NCBI GenBank assembly: GCA_001796495.1
Contig: MGMR01000043.1
Span: 330-21,193, forward strand
Reading direction: 5' to 3'
Source of the DNA: Chloroflexi bacterium RBG_13_51_18
GTDB taxonomy: Bacteria > Chloroflexota > Dehalococcoidia > Dehalococcoidales > RBG-16-60-22
DNA: 20,864 nucleotides
Made by a program: the position numbers and the translations under genes. The notes under the pieces were generated by a model. The model was not told the origin of the DNA. It searched no databases and saw only the letters and a list, made by a program, of their open reading frames with translations. Shown in pieces: positions 13,801-20,864 of this stretch. Numbering within the stretch: position 1 is the stretch's first letter; each line of letters starts with the position of its first letter.

Positions 13801-14367
13801 ATGGAAGCGGAGCTAAAGAAAATCCTCGCCCGAAGAGAAAAAAAACATATCTCCGATAAGCGGCGTTTATCCTCCGCCGTGTTGATACCGATTTACCAGG
13901 ACGCCGGAGAGTACAACATCATTTTCATCCAGCGGACGATGACAGTTAAAGAGCATAAAGGCCAGATATCTTTCCCCGGCGGCACGCGGGACAAGGAGGA
14001 TAAATCTTTACTGGAAACCGCCCTGCGGGAGTCGGAGGAAGAAATCGGTCTTCACCGTAAAGACGCTACCCTGCTGGGCGAGCTGGACGACGAGATAACA
14101 ACTACCTCTAACTTTATCGTCACGCCGTTTATCGCTTCAATACCATGGCCATATACGTTTAAGCCCAGTAAGGCGGAGGTTGAAAAAGTAATCAGCGTAC
14201 CCGTTAAAGCGGTGCTGGATAAAAAATGCCTTAAACCGGATACGGAGATACTCGAAGGTAAAAAGGTGGCTTCCTTTGCCTATTACTACCGGGGGACGGT
14301 AATCTGGGGCGCTACTGCGCGTATTTTGAATAAATTACTGGAAATAATCGAGAATATTACCGGCTAG
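13801..14367 (+). CDS. Nudix hydrolase, CoA pyrophosphatase type (NudL/YeaB-like)
   Basis: Predicted to hydrolyse CoA or a related nucleotide diphosphate derivative. The 188 residues carry KEHKGQISFPGG at 50-61, the signature upstream of the Nudix box in the CoA pyrophosphatase subfamily, then TALRESEEEIGL at 73-84 with the metal-binding glutamates. The frame is open to 13735, but the extra residues come from the repeat-containing spacer. ATG 13801 is preceded by AAGG at 13793-13796 and begins the conserved protein. The gene diverges from the acyl-CoA dehydrogenase, which also handles CoA compounds. Its stop overlaps that of the convergent gene in CTAG (14364-14367). Confidence 0.9.
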   Translation: MEAELKKILARREKKHISDKRRLSSAVLIPIYQDAGEYNIIFIQRTMTVKEHKGQISFPGGTRDKEDKSLLETALRESEEEIGLHRKDATLLGELDDEITTTSNFIVTPFIASIPWPYTFKPSKAEVEKVISVPVKAVLDKKCLKPDTEILEGKKVASFAYYYRGTVIWGATARILNKLLEIIENITG

Positions 14368-15242
14368 ACCAGCTCGCAGTCCTTGAAAATAATGTTCTTA
14401 CTAAAGCCGTCGTATTTGCCGCGTACTTTCACTTCCTCCCCCTCGGTAAGACGCGTCAGCTTCGAGGATTCTTCCTTATTGAAAGTACAGCGCAGGCTCC
14501 ATGTCATTCTCTTGCGGGCGCCAGTCATCACGATATAGCGGATATCGAGGTGCTCTCTCACGAACACCTTCTCCACAATGCCCTTTATTACCAGGGTCTT
14601 TTCTGTGAACTTCGAATGGGCGCCGGATTTGTCCGACCTGAAAATCGCGTCGATATCGTCGGCAGTTAATTCCGTGCCGTCCTGGATGTCTTCCAGTTTT
14701 GTCGTCGACTGGGGAGCCGGTTGGGGGTCCACTTTAATTTCCGGCTTCGCCGGCGGCAGTTCCTGTTTCGGTTCCGGCGGCGGCGTGATTAACGGTTCCT
14801 GGGGCTTTTCCGGCTCCGCCGGGCTTTCAGCCTCGGGGGCAGGTTCGGGGGCAGGCTCCGGTTTTGCTTCCGGAGGCGGCAGCTGCATCACCGGCTCCTC
14901 TTTTTCAGGCTCCGGTTCGGGGAGAGTTTGAGGCTCAGGCTCAGGTTCCGGTTGTGGAACAGGCTTGGGTTTTGGTTTGGGTGTAGGCTTGGGTTCCGAT
15001 TCTGGTGCAGGTTCGGGTTCCGGTTCTGGTGCAGGTTTTGGTTCCGGCTCGCGTTCGGGTTCGAACTCCGGCTCTTCTTCAGGCTGCGTCATCCTCGCAG
15101 TAAGGTTGCGCTCTTCCTGAAGCTCCCTGTAGGTTTTATCTATCTTTTTATATGCGCGCGATACAAGCGGATAGCCGCACCACTGGCAGGCCCAGTCTTT
15201 CGTCCTTAGTGTTTGGCGTCCGCAATTGGGACAAGCTGCCAT
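14364..15242 (-). CDS. Zinc-ribbon / Pro-Glu-rich linker / OB-fold protein
   Basis: A 292-residue protein in three parts. Residues 4-22 form a zinc ribbon with CPNC and CQWC. Residues about 53-180 are a low-complexity tract of Pro, Glu, Lys and Ala, mostly PEPEP-like, likely extended and negatively charged. Residues about 193-292 look like an OB-fold of the tRNA_anti-like kind: LTADDIDAIF, KTLVIKGIVEKVFV, then GEEVKVRGKYDGF and a final KDCELV. There is no signal peptide, so it should be cytoplasmic. GAGGAA six bases before the ATG supports the start. The function is unknown; a binding or scaffolding role is inferred from the architecture. It lies 55 bases downstream of the caspase-like gene on the same strand, with its own likely promoter, and converges on the Nudix gene. 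Confidence 0.8.
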   Translation of the reverse strand: MAACPNCGRQTLRTKDWACQWCGYPLVSRAYKKIDKTYRELQEERNLTARMTQPEEEPEFEPEREPEPKPAPEPEPEPAPESEPKPTPKPKPKPVPQPEPEPEPQTLPEPEPEKEEPVMQLPPPEAKPEPAPEPAPEAESPAEPEKPQEPLITPPPEPKQELPPAKPEIKVDPQPAPQSTTKLEDIQDGTELTADDIDAIFRSDKSGAHSKFTEKTLVIKGIVEKVFVREHLDIRYIVMTGARKRMTWSLRCTFNKEESSKLTRLTEGEEVKVRGKYDGFSKNIIFKDCELV

Positions 15243-15259
15243 TTAAATTCCTCATTCAT

Positions 15260-15289
15260 AGATTACACGTAAATATGGCAAATTGTCAA
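15260..15289 (-). promoter_or_regulatory. Probable promoter of the zinc-ribbon/OB-fold gene
   Basis: On the minus strand TTGACA (complement of 15284-15289) is followed after 18 bases by TAATCT (complement of 15260-15265). The -35 is perfect and the -10 is moderate. It sits in the 55-base gap right after the stop of the caspase-like gene, so the downstream gene may be transcribed independently. The start point would fall very close to the ribosome binding site, giving a short leader. Confidence 0.45.
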
Positions 15290-15296
15290 CAATTTT

Positions 15297-17081
15297 TTAT
15301 ATCACCCGCCTGCTCCGGCGCACCAGGATGACGGTAGCAATAACCGCCCCGGCCAGTACCACTACTCCTCCAATGAGTATATAAAGCTGAACAAAGTCCG
15401 TCCTCCAGGTAGCGGCAACAATCTTGGGTGTATTCATTTCAATTGCCGAAACCGCCGACGTGTCAGTAAGGTCGCCGCTCCAGCCGGTAAAGATATGCCT
15501 GACGATAATTCCCTGAACCGGCTCCACGGAAAGTGACGCCGTTTCTCCCTCTTTATACCACCCCGCCCCGGTCGGCTCGCCGTATTCCGAATTCAGCGTC
15601 AGCAGGTATTCGTGCCGCCAGTTGGCATCCACCACTTTCGGGCTGGTCACAGCTAATGAGGCGGAGGCCTCGGCGCCCGTATAGCTGCCGCTCCAGCCGG
15701 TGAAATAATGCTTCGTATCCGGTAATTCAATATAATCTGTAACGGAAAAACTGGCCGTCTCGCTTTCTTTATACCAGCCGGCCCCCGTTAAAGTCCCGTA
15801 TTTAGAATTAAGTGTCAGCAGGTATTCATGCCGCCACATGGCCGATATCGTTTGCGGTTCGTCCATTAATACCGAGGCCGACGCCGTAGTGCCTGAATAG
15901 TCGCCCATCCAGCCGGTGAAGTAATGCCTTGTATCCGGCAGTTCTATATAGTCCGTCACAGAAAAGTTAGCTATATTTCCATCTTTATACCAGCCGCTTC
16001 CCTGCGTCTCGCCGAAGGCGGATACCACTTCAAGCATATGTTCCATATCATAATTAGCCGTATACAACCCCCTGGTGATAAACCTTAAAACCGTCACACT
16101 GCCATCGCTCCACTGTGTAAAGACGTACCGCGTGCCGCTGCCCTTATCCACAATCTCCGGTACGGATATGGTGTGTGACACGCCAGGCACCCAGAGCATC
16201 GGCGTCGGCATGGAGGTATAGGTTTTACCGTCCAGCGTCAATACCACGGTGCCGTAAGGAAGATTCAGATTTATATCGAAAACGAATTTCGCCAGTAAAG
16301 CCAGGTCCCCGGTTAAACCATCGTCGAGAACAGGGTGCTGTATACTTGTGAAGCCGTAGCTTTGATTGTCTATTTCATATTGCGTGGTCAAGATCGATGC
16401 ATATTGGAAAATTTCCTCGGCGGAAAGCTGGTAATCATTATTAGTATCTACTTCGTCATATTGGTCGAATGTCTGTAAAATAAAGTACCCGAAAATAGAA
16501 TTCTGTACTCTACTCCATTCCCAGCCGACCTCGTTCGCCCGGGAACCCATTAAAATCACCCGTCCGTCACCTGCTAAAGCATTCTGGAAAGCTCCCGAAT
16601 AGCAGTTTCCCAGGATAAACATGATTTTTCCCGCTTGGACCGACCGAAAAGCGTTCGCCAATTCGGAACTGGAAATAAAAGTTGAGAAAAATCCCGATAT
16701 GCCATCATAAGGGCAAAGATATCCGCCCGATGCTCCATGTCCGGAGAAACTGAATAACACAGTATCATCGGGGCCGGCGTTATCCGCGAGCCATTCAATT
16801 GCTGCTAGAATACCGGTTTTTGTAGCTTGTGAGTCTATCAGCAGGGTGATATGGTTTTCACCCCAGACAGGGCTTAATTCTTGTGACAGGTCCCGCGCGT
16901 CGTCATCAGCATAATAAAGGTCGGTAATAGTTTGATAATTTGACACTCCCACGAGAACTGCCCAGCATTCCGGCGTAGAGTCCGCTTGGGCCGGCATTAC
17001 CGGCAGTGCCAGTGTTATAACTAAAAACAGCGCCAGCGCCAAGAAAACAGCAATAGATATTTTAGATAAAACCTTTTTCAT
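15297..17081 (-). CDS. Secreted, membrane-anchored caspase-like (C14) protein with EF-hand-like loop and three repeats
   Basis: A 594-residue protein with a signal peptide (MKK start, hydrophobic 8-28, cleavage likely near AQA 31-33). A caspase-family domain follows at about 38-265, with the catalytic His in SFSGHGASGG (H115) and Cys in GNCYSGAF (C160). Inside its C-terminal half, D212-x-N-x-D-x-Q-x-S-x-x-E223 matches a calcium-binding EF-hand loop. Three 72-residue repeats (about 345-416, 417-488, 489-560) each carry GWYK, HYFTGW/HIFTGW and a W-R end. A transmembrane helix at about 567-587 and an RRSRR tail suggest an outside-facing catalytic part. ATG 17081 has GGAG eight bases upstream and is preferred over the GTG at 17090. 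It diverges from the heat-shock operon. The substrate is unknown; the family includes Arg/Lys- or Asp-specific peptidases. Confidence 0.9.
   Translation of the reverse strand: MKKVLSKISIAVFLALALFLVITLALPVMPAQADSTPECWAVLVGVSNYQTITDLYYADDDARDLSQELSPVWGENHITLLIDSQATKTGILAAIEWLADNAGPDDTVLFSFSGHGASGGYLCPYDGISGFFSTFISSSELANAFRSVQAGKIMFILGNCYSGAFQNALAGDGRVILMGSRANEVGWEWSRVQNSIFGYFILQTFDQYDEVDTNNDYQLSAEEIFQYASILTTQYEIDNQSYGFTSIQHPVLDDGLTGDLALLAKFVFDINLNLPYGTVVLTLDGKTYTSMPTPMLWVPGVSHTISVPEIVDKGSGTRYVFTQWSDGSVTVLRFITRGLYTANYDMEHMLEVVSAFGETQGSGWYKDGNIANFSVTDYIELPDTRHYFTGWMGDYSGTTASASVLMDEPQTISAMWRHEYLLTLNSKYGTLTGAGWYKESETASFSVTDYIELPDTKHYFTGWSGSYTGAEASASLAVTSPKVVDANWRHEYLLTLNSEYGEPTGAGWYKEGETASLSVEPVQGIIVRHIFTGWSGDLTDTSAVSAIEMNTPKIVAATWRTDFVQLYILIGGVVVLAGAVIATVILVRRSRRVI
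15402..16049 (-). repeat. Three tandem 216-bp coding repeats in the caspase-like gene
   Basis: Segments recur at exactly 216 bases: GTCAGCAGGTATTC at 15598 and 15814, and the GTATCC segment at 15715 and 15931. Each unit encodes 72 residues of the extracellular stalk. The first two repeats in protein order share SVTDYIELPDT, so they are the more recent duplicates; the third has diverged in that part. Confidence 0.8.
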
Positions 17082-17159
17082 TTCAAACACTCCAAACTTT
17101 TGAGTATCTTGTAGCGGTTTTCTATTTTGAACGGAGTCAATCCGTAACTAAACGCCTTC

Positions 17160-17188
17160 ATTCTAGTTGTGTAATTTTTCAATGTCAA
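17160..17188 (-). promoter_or_regulatory. Promoter of the caspase-like gene
   Basis: On the minus strand TTGACA (complement of 17183-17188) and TAGAAT (complement of 17160-17165) are 17 bases apart, the same hexamers and spacing as the cysE promoter. Transcription would start near 17153, about 70 bases before the ATG at 17081. Confidence 0.7.
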
Positions 17189-17289
17189 GCTCTGGCAAAA
17201 TAAACGACTAATGGGCAAATTGTCTCTATCACCTATCTCCAAAACAAGGCATTATTTAACATTCCATTATTAAGTTTCCTCATTATATC

Positions 17290-17319
17290 TTGACATGATA
17301 GCTGGCAACGCATTATAAT
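17290..17319 (+). promoter_or_regulatory. Promoter of the dnaJ-hspR-clp operon
   Basis: TTGACA at 17290-17295 and TATAAT at 17314-17319 are both perfect consensus boxes, 18 bases apart. The start point would be near 17326, only about 14 bases before the ATG, with the ribosome binding site GGAGA at 17329-17333. Such a strong basal promoter fits repression by HspR, but no full HAIR inverted repeat or CIRCE element is visible nearby. Confidence 0.7.
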
Positions 17320-17339
17320 ATTAGTAATGGAGATAAAAA

Positions 17340-18332
17340 ATGGGTGCCAATAACTATTATGATATACTGGGCGTTAAAAAAGATACTTCCGATAAGGATA
17401 TCAAGCAGGCTTACCGCCGCCTGGCGCGCAAGTACCACCCCGATGTCAACCCCGGCGACAATTCCGCCGAGGCTAAGTTCAAGGAAGTCAATGCCGCTTT
17501 TGAGGTCCTTTCCGATAAGGAGAAACGCCGCAAGTATGATAAATACGGTGATAAATGGCAGTATGCCGACCAGCTGGACGAGGCGGCGCGCCAGCAATCG
17601 CAGTACCGGCAGTACACTACCGGCGACAGCTCCCATTTCGGCGGGGATATCGGCGGCATGGACAGCCTTTTCGACGAGCTTTTCGGGGGGGCGCGTTCGC
17701 GGGGCTTTTCACGCCGCTCTCAACCAAGGCGCGGCCAGGACCTTGAAACAAGTGTGGAAGTAACACTGGAAGAAGCCTTTAACGGCTCCAGTCGTATGAT
17801 AAACCTGCAGGACGAGCAGCCCTGTTCTACCTGTCACGGCACGGGACGCATCCAGAACCTCCCCTGCTCTACCTGCCGCGGAGCCGGCGTAGTTGCCGAT
17901 ATCAAACGTCTTGAGGTTAAAATTCCCGCCGGCGTTACCAGCGGCTCGCGCGTCCGCATTTCCGGCAAAGGGCAGGCCGGCTACGGCAGCGGCCCCAGCG
18001 GCGACCTTTATCTTAACGTCACCGTCGCCCCCCACCCCGTTTTCCAGAGACAAGGCACCGACCTTACGGTGGAAATACCCGTGCCTCTGACGGTAGCAGT
18101 ATTAGGCGGCGAGATCCAGGTGCCTACCCCTAAAGGCGGCAAACTGGCCCTAAAAATACCACCGGAAACACAGAACGGCCGTGTATTCCGCCTAGGAGGA
18201 CAGGGTATGCCCCACCTCGGCAAATCGACGCGGGGCGACCTAAAAGCTAAGGTAAATATCGTTATCCCGACTAAACTAACGGAAAAAGAAAAGGAATTAT
18301 TCAGGCAACTTGACCAGTTACGACCGGCCTGA
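17340..18332 (+). CDS. dnaJ: DnaJ/CbpA-type co-chaperone with half-size zinc finger
   Basis: Hsp40 that stimulates the DnaK ATPase and binds unfolded substrate. The 330 residues have a J domain at 5-70 with HPD at 33-35, a Gly/Phe-containing linker near 95-125 (DSLFDELFGG), and then the C-terminal substrate-binding barrels from about 132. Instead of the four CxxCxGxG motifs of DnaJ there are only two, CSTCHGTG (162-169) and CSTCRGAG (176-183), enough for one zinc ion. This places it between classical DnaJ and the zinc-less CbpA type. GGAGA six bases before the ATG supports the start. It is the first gene of the operon, followed by hspR after 18 bases. dnaK and grpE are not in the window. Confidence 0.93.
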   Translation: MGANNYYDILGVKKDTSDKDIKQAYRRLARKYHPDVNPGDNSAEAKFKEVNAAFEVLSDKEKRRKYDKYGDKWQYADQLDEAARQQSQYRQYTTGDSSHFGGDIGGMDSLFDELFGGARSRGFSRRSQPRRGQDLETSVEVTLEEAFNGSSRMINLQDEQPCSTCHGTGRIQNLPCSTCRGAGVVADIKRLEVKIPAGVTSGSRVRISGKGQAGYGSGPSGDLYLNVTVAPHPVFQRQGTDLTVEIPVPLTVAVLGGEIQVPTPKGGKLALKIPPETQNGRVFRLGGQGMPHLGKSTRGDLKAKVNIVIPTKLTEKEKELFRQLDQLRPA

Positions 18333-18350
18333 TTTTTGGCGAGGTAAATT

Positions 18351-18674
18351 ATGAACAACGAATTTAATGAAAGGGAACCGCGCTATGTTATCAGCGTTGC
18401 CGCCAGGATGCTGGATGTGCATACGTACACCCTGCGCTACTACGAGAGGGTCGGCGTCATCCAGCCGGGCCGCTCGCGGGGCAACGTCCGCCTTTACTCG
18501 GACTATGATATCGCCCTGCTTAAAAGGGTAAAGTCGCTGGTGGACGACATGGGCATCAATCTACCGGGGGTGGAGGTTATTTTACGCATGATGCAGCGTG
18601 TGGTTGAACTCCAGCAGGAACTAGAACAGGCGCAAAAACAAATCGAACAATTGAGGGGAGATGATGAACAATGA
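18351..18674 (+). CDS. hspR: MerR-family heat-shock repressor HspR
   Basis: A 107-residue winged-helix repressor. RYVISVAARMLDVHTYTLRYYERVGVIQPGRS at about 11-42 is the MerR DNA-binding region with the YYERVG signature, followed by RLYSDYDIALLKRVKSLVDDMGINLPGVEVIL typical of HspR. The end (about 80-103) is a Gln/Glu-rich coiled coil for dimerisation. In actinobacteria HspR represses dnaK-type operons and clpB through HAIR inverted repeats, with DnaK as co-repressor. The dnaJ-hspR-clp order here fits such autoregulation, though no clear HAIR site is seen. GAGG upstream of ATG 18351 supports the start. Its stop overlaps the clp start by four bases. Confidence 0.93.
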   Translation: MNNEFNEREPRYVISVAARMLDVHTYTLRYYERVGVIQPGRSRGNVRLYSDYDIALLKRVKSLVDDMGINLPGVEVILRMMQRVVELQQELEQAQKQIEQLRGDDEQ

Positions 18675-20864
18675 GGCAGGAACGTTTTACGGAACAGGCA
18701 CAGGAAGCAATACAAACGTCCCAGCAGATGGCCATGCAGTTCAAGCACAGCCAGTGGGATGTGGAACATATTCTTTTAGCCCTGCTGATTCAGCGGCAGG
18801 GACTGGTGGGGGAAATCCTTAAAGAGCTTAATGTCAATGTAGAGGGCATCAGGAACCAGCTGGAAGAAACGCTTAGAAACACGCCCAAAGTCGCTTACCA
18901 GACGGGGCAGATTTATGCTACTCCCCGCATCGCCCAGCTGATGCAGAAAGCCGATGAAGAAGCGAACCGGCTTAAGGACGAATTTATCAGCACCGAGCAC
19001 CTGCTTATCGCCATGGTCGGCGAAGACAAAGGCGATGCCGCTAAATTACTACATGGCGTCGGTATTACCCAGGAAAAAGTCTACGCCGCCCTGCAAAAGC
19101 TAAGGGGCAGTCGCCGCGTCGATGACAGCCGCGCCGAAAGCAAGTACCGCTCACTCAAGAAGTACGGACGTGACCTTACCGAGTTGGCCCGCAAGGGTGA
19201 ACTCGACCCCGTTATCGGGCGGGAGATGGAAATCAAGCGCGTTATGCAGATACTGACGCGGCGCACCAAGAACAACCCTGTTATCGTGGGAGAGGCGGGC
19301 GTCGGCAAGACGGCCATCGCGGAAGGGCTGGCGCAGAAAATAGCCGCCGATGACGTGCCGGACTCGCTCAAAGGACGCAAGGTAATCGCCTTGGACATGG
19401 GGTCGCTGGTGGCCGGCAGCAAGTTCCGCGGTGAATTCGAGGAGCGACTCAAGTCAGTAATGGATGAGGTCAAGGAAGCTAAAAAAGAGATTATCCTGTT
19501 TATAGATGAAATACATACGGTAGTGGGCGCCGGCGCCGCCGAAGGGGCCATCGATGCCAGCAACATGCTCAAACCCGCGCTAGCGCGCGGCGAGCTACAG
19601 TGCGTGGGCGCAACCACCCTTGATGAATACCGCAAACACATTGAAAAGGATACGGCCCTGGAACGGCGTTTCCAGCCGGTCTTCATCAGCGAACCCAGCC
19701 TCGAAGAAACTATCGAGATATTGAAAGGACTGCGTCCCCGCTATGAAGCGCACCATAAAGTAAAAATAACCGATGAAGCCCTGGAAGAGGCCGCCAAACT
19801 AAGCCAGCGCTATATATCCGACCGCCAGCTGCCCGATAAAGCCATCGACCTTATCGACGAGGCTTCCAGCAAGCTGCGTATCGATAGCGAAAGCGCGCCT
19901 CCGGACGTAAAAAAGATGGAGCAGACATTGAAAAGGCTCTCCAACGAAGAAGAGGCGGCATCGCAAACGCAGGACTTCCAGAAATCCGCCGAATTGCGAG
20001 CGGAAAGGCTCAAGCTCGAGCCGGAATATAACAAAGCTAAAGAGGAATGGCTGAAAAAGGAAAAAATCAGCCATGAAGTAACCGGCGAAATCATCGCCCA
20101 GCTTATATCTACTTGGACAGGCATTCCGGTATCGCAGATGCTTGAGGGTGAAGCCCAGAAACTCATCCATATGGAAGAACGCCTCCATGAGCGCCTTATC
20201 GACCAGGAGGAAGCCGTGGCGGCTATCTCCGAGGCGATACGGCGGAGTCGGGCGGGGCTTAAAGACCCGCGGCGACCCATCGGGAGCTTTATGTTCCTGG
20301 GTCCGACGGGGGTGGGCAAGACGGAACTGGTGCGCACCCTGGCCTGGTTCCTCTTCGACGACGAGAACGCCATGGTCAGGCTGGACATGAGCGAATACCA
20401 GGAAAAGCACACCGTATCGCGGCTTATCGGGGCGCCGCCGGGATACATTGGCTATGACGAGGGCGGGCAGCTTACCGAGGCCGTTAGACGCCGTCCCTTC
20501 CGCGTCATCCTGCTGGATGAGGTCGAGAAGGCGCACCCGGAAGTCTTTAACACGCTTTTACAGATTATGGACGACGGCCGCCTTACCGACGGACAAGGTC
20601 GGACGGTCGACTTCAAGAATACGGTCATCGTCATGACCTCCAACGCCGGTGTAGAGCTTATCAAGCGGGAGGGGCAAATGGGCTTTGCCACCCCTAGAGA
20701 CAGCGCCGCTACACAGAAAAGCAAATACGAAAATATGAAGGAAAAAGTCCTTACGGAAGTCAAGAAGCTCTTCCGTCCCGAATTCTTGAACCGGCTGGAT
20801 GAAATCATCGTTTTCCACGAGCTTTCCGAGGAGCATCTAAGGAAAATCGTCGACCTGATGGTGA
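18671..20864 (+). CDS. clpC: Clp AAA+ ATPase, ClpC-type (partial, C-terminus off the right edge)
   Basis: Hexameric double-ring unfoldase. The first 731 residues are present: a double Clp_N domain (about 1-145), then the first AAA+ module with Walker A GEAGVGKT at 207-214 and Walker B FIDEIH at 277-282. The second AAA+ module has GPTGVGKT at 544-551, LLDEVEKAH and a FRPEFLNRLDEI segment. The middle domain between the modules is short (about 410-470) and holds a UVR-like motif (DFQKSAELRAERLKL), as in ClpC rather than the long ClpB coiled coil. M670-G671-F672 falls where ClpC has its ClpP-docking tripeptide (VGF or LGF). ClpC, working with ClpP or as a disaggregase, is therefore the better name, although hspR-linked genes of this kind are often called clpB. 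The ATG at 18671 overlaps the hspR stop. Confidence 0.9.
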   Translation, partial: MRQERFTEQAQEAIQTSQQMAMQFKHSQWDVEHILLALLIQRQGLVGEILKELNVNVEGIRNQLEETLRNTPKVAYQTGQIYATPRIAQLMQKADEEANRLKDEFISTEHLLIAMVGEDKGDAAKLLHGVGITQEKVYAALQKLRGSRRVDDSRAESKYRSLKKYGRDLTELARKGELDPVIGREMEIKRVMQILTRRTKNNPVIVGEAGVGKTAIAEGLAQKIAADDVPDSLKGRKVIALDMGSLVAGSKFRGEFEERLKSVMDEVKEAKKEIILFIDEIHTVVGAGAAEGAIDASNMLKPALARGELQCVGATTLDEYRKHIEKDTALERRFQPVFISEPSLEETIEILKGLRPRYEAHHKVKITDEALEEAAKLSQRYISDRQLPDKAIDLIDEASSKLRIDSESAPPDVKKMEQTLKRLSNEEEAASQTQDFQKSAELRAERLKLEPEYNKAKEEWLKKEKISHEVTGEIIAQLISTWTGIPVSQMLEGEAQKLIHMEERLHERLIDQEEAVAAISEAIRRSRAGLKDPRRPIGSFMFLGPTGVGKTELVRTLAWFLFDDENAMVRLDMSEYQEKHTVSRLIGAPPGYIGYDEGGQLTEAVRRRPFRVILLDEVEKAHPEVFNTLLQIMDDGRLTDGQGRTVDFKNTVIVMTSNAGVELIKREGQMGFATPRDSAATQKSKYENMKEKVLTEVKKLFRPEFLNRLDEIIVFHELSEEHLRKIVDLMV

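Noticed and set aside
14740..15090. Short repeated GGTTCCGG/GGCTCCGG units suggesting a CRISPR or satellite array
   Set aside because: They are codon-level Pro-Glu repeats in one reading frame with no spacer/repeat periodicity.
17091..17339. HAIR (HspR) or CIRCE (HrcA) operator upstream of dnaJ
   Set aside because: Only a half-like TTGAGT at about 17099-17104 is present; no matching ACTCAAG arm seven bases away and no GCACTC/GAGTGC pair.
19081..20536. Long minus-strand open frames antisense to the Clp ATPase (19081-19686, 19799-20536)
   Set aside because: They lie entirely within a highly conserved Clp ATPase gene and their translations look like no protein family.

Overview
The window holds about twenty densely packed bacterial protein genes and no rRNA, tRNA or CRISPR array that I can see. 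The gene set suggests an anaerobe of the Chloroflexota, probably Dehalococcoidia-like. The reasons are: selenocysteine insertion genes (selA, selB), molybdenum/tungsten-cofactor and formate-dehydrogenase maturation genes, a stand-alone AICAR transformylase, a dnaJ-hspR-clp heat-shock operon, and short palindromic intergenic repeats of a type I associate with that group. The taxonomic call is inference; no marker gene is present to prove it.

Left part (1-4597, minus strand): one operon read leftward, in the order selA, a beta-lactamase-fold serine hydrolase, stand-alone purH (AICAR transformylase), selB. selB runs off the left edge. The hydrolase is AT-rich and abuts an AT-rich tail on selA, so it looks like an insertion between genes that belong together. 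A roughly 106-bp palindromic element sits just upstream of the selB ribosome binding site.

Middle part (4598-10907, plus strand): a divergent promoter region, then nine tightly spaced genes: cysE, mnmA, a MOSC-domain protein, two tandem FdhD-like genes, nadA, cutA, a MoeB/ThiF-type E1 enzyme and a MoaD/ThiS-type sulfur carrier. With selA and selB on the other side of the promoter region, this reads as a sulfur/selenium and formate-dehydrogenase maturation island. Both FdhD proteins lack the CxxC motif of the canonical sulfurtransferase.

Right-middle part (10912-15242): a 50-residue zinc-ribbon protein, tgt and an acyl-CoA dehydrogenase on the minus strand, then a CoA-pyrophosphatase-type Nudix hydrolase on the plus strand. 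The Nudix gene converges on a gene for a zinc-ribbon / Pro-Glu-rich / OB-fold protein, with the two stop codons overlapping in a CTAG.

Right part (15297-20864): a secreted, membrane-anchored caspase-like (C14) protein with an EF-hand-like loop and three 72-residue repeats is read leftward. Diverging from it is a heat-shock operon: a DnaJ-type co-chaperone with a half-size zinc finger, the MerR-family repressor HspR, and a Clp ATPase. The Clp ATPase has a ClpC-type short middle domain and an MGF tripeptide where ClpC carries its ClpP-docking loop; it runs off the right edge. Three or four clear TTGACA-type promoters can be read, showing a conventional housekeeping sigma-factor consensus. The best candidates for something new are the caspase-like protein with its neighbour and the tandem cysteine-less FdhD pair.
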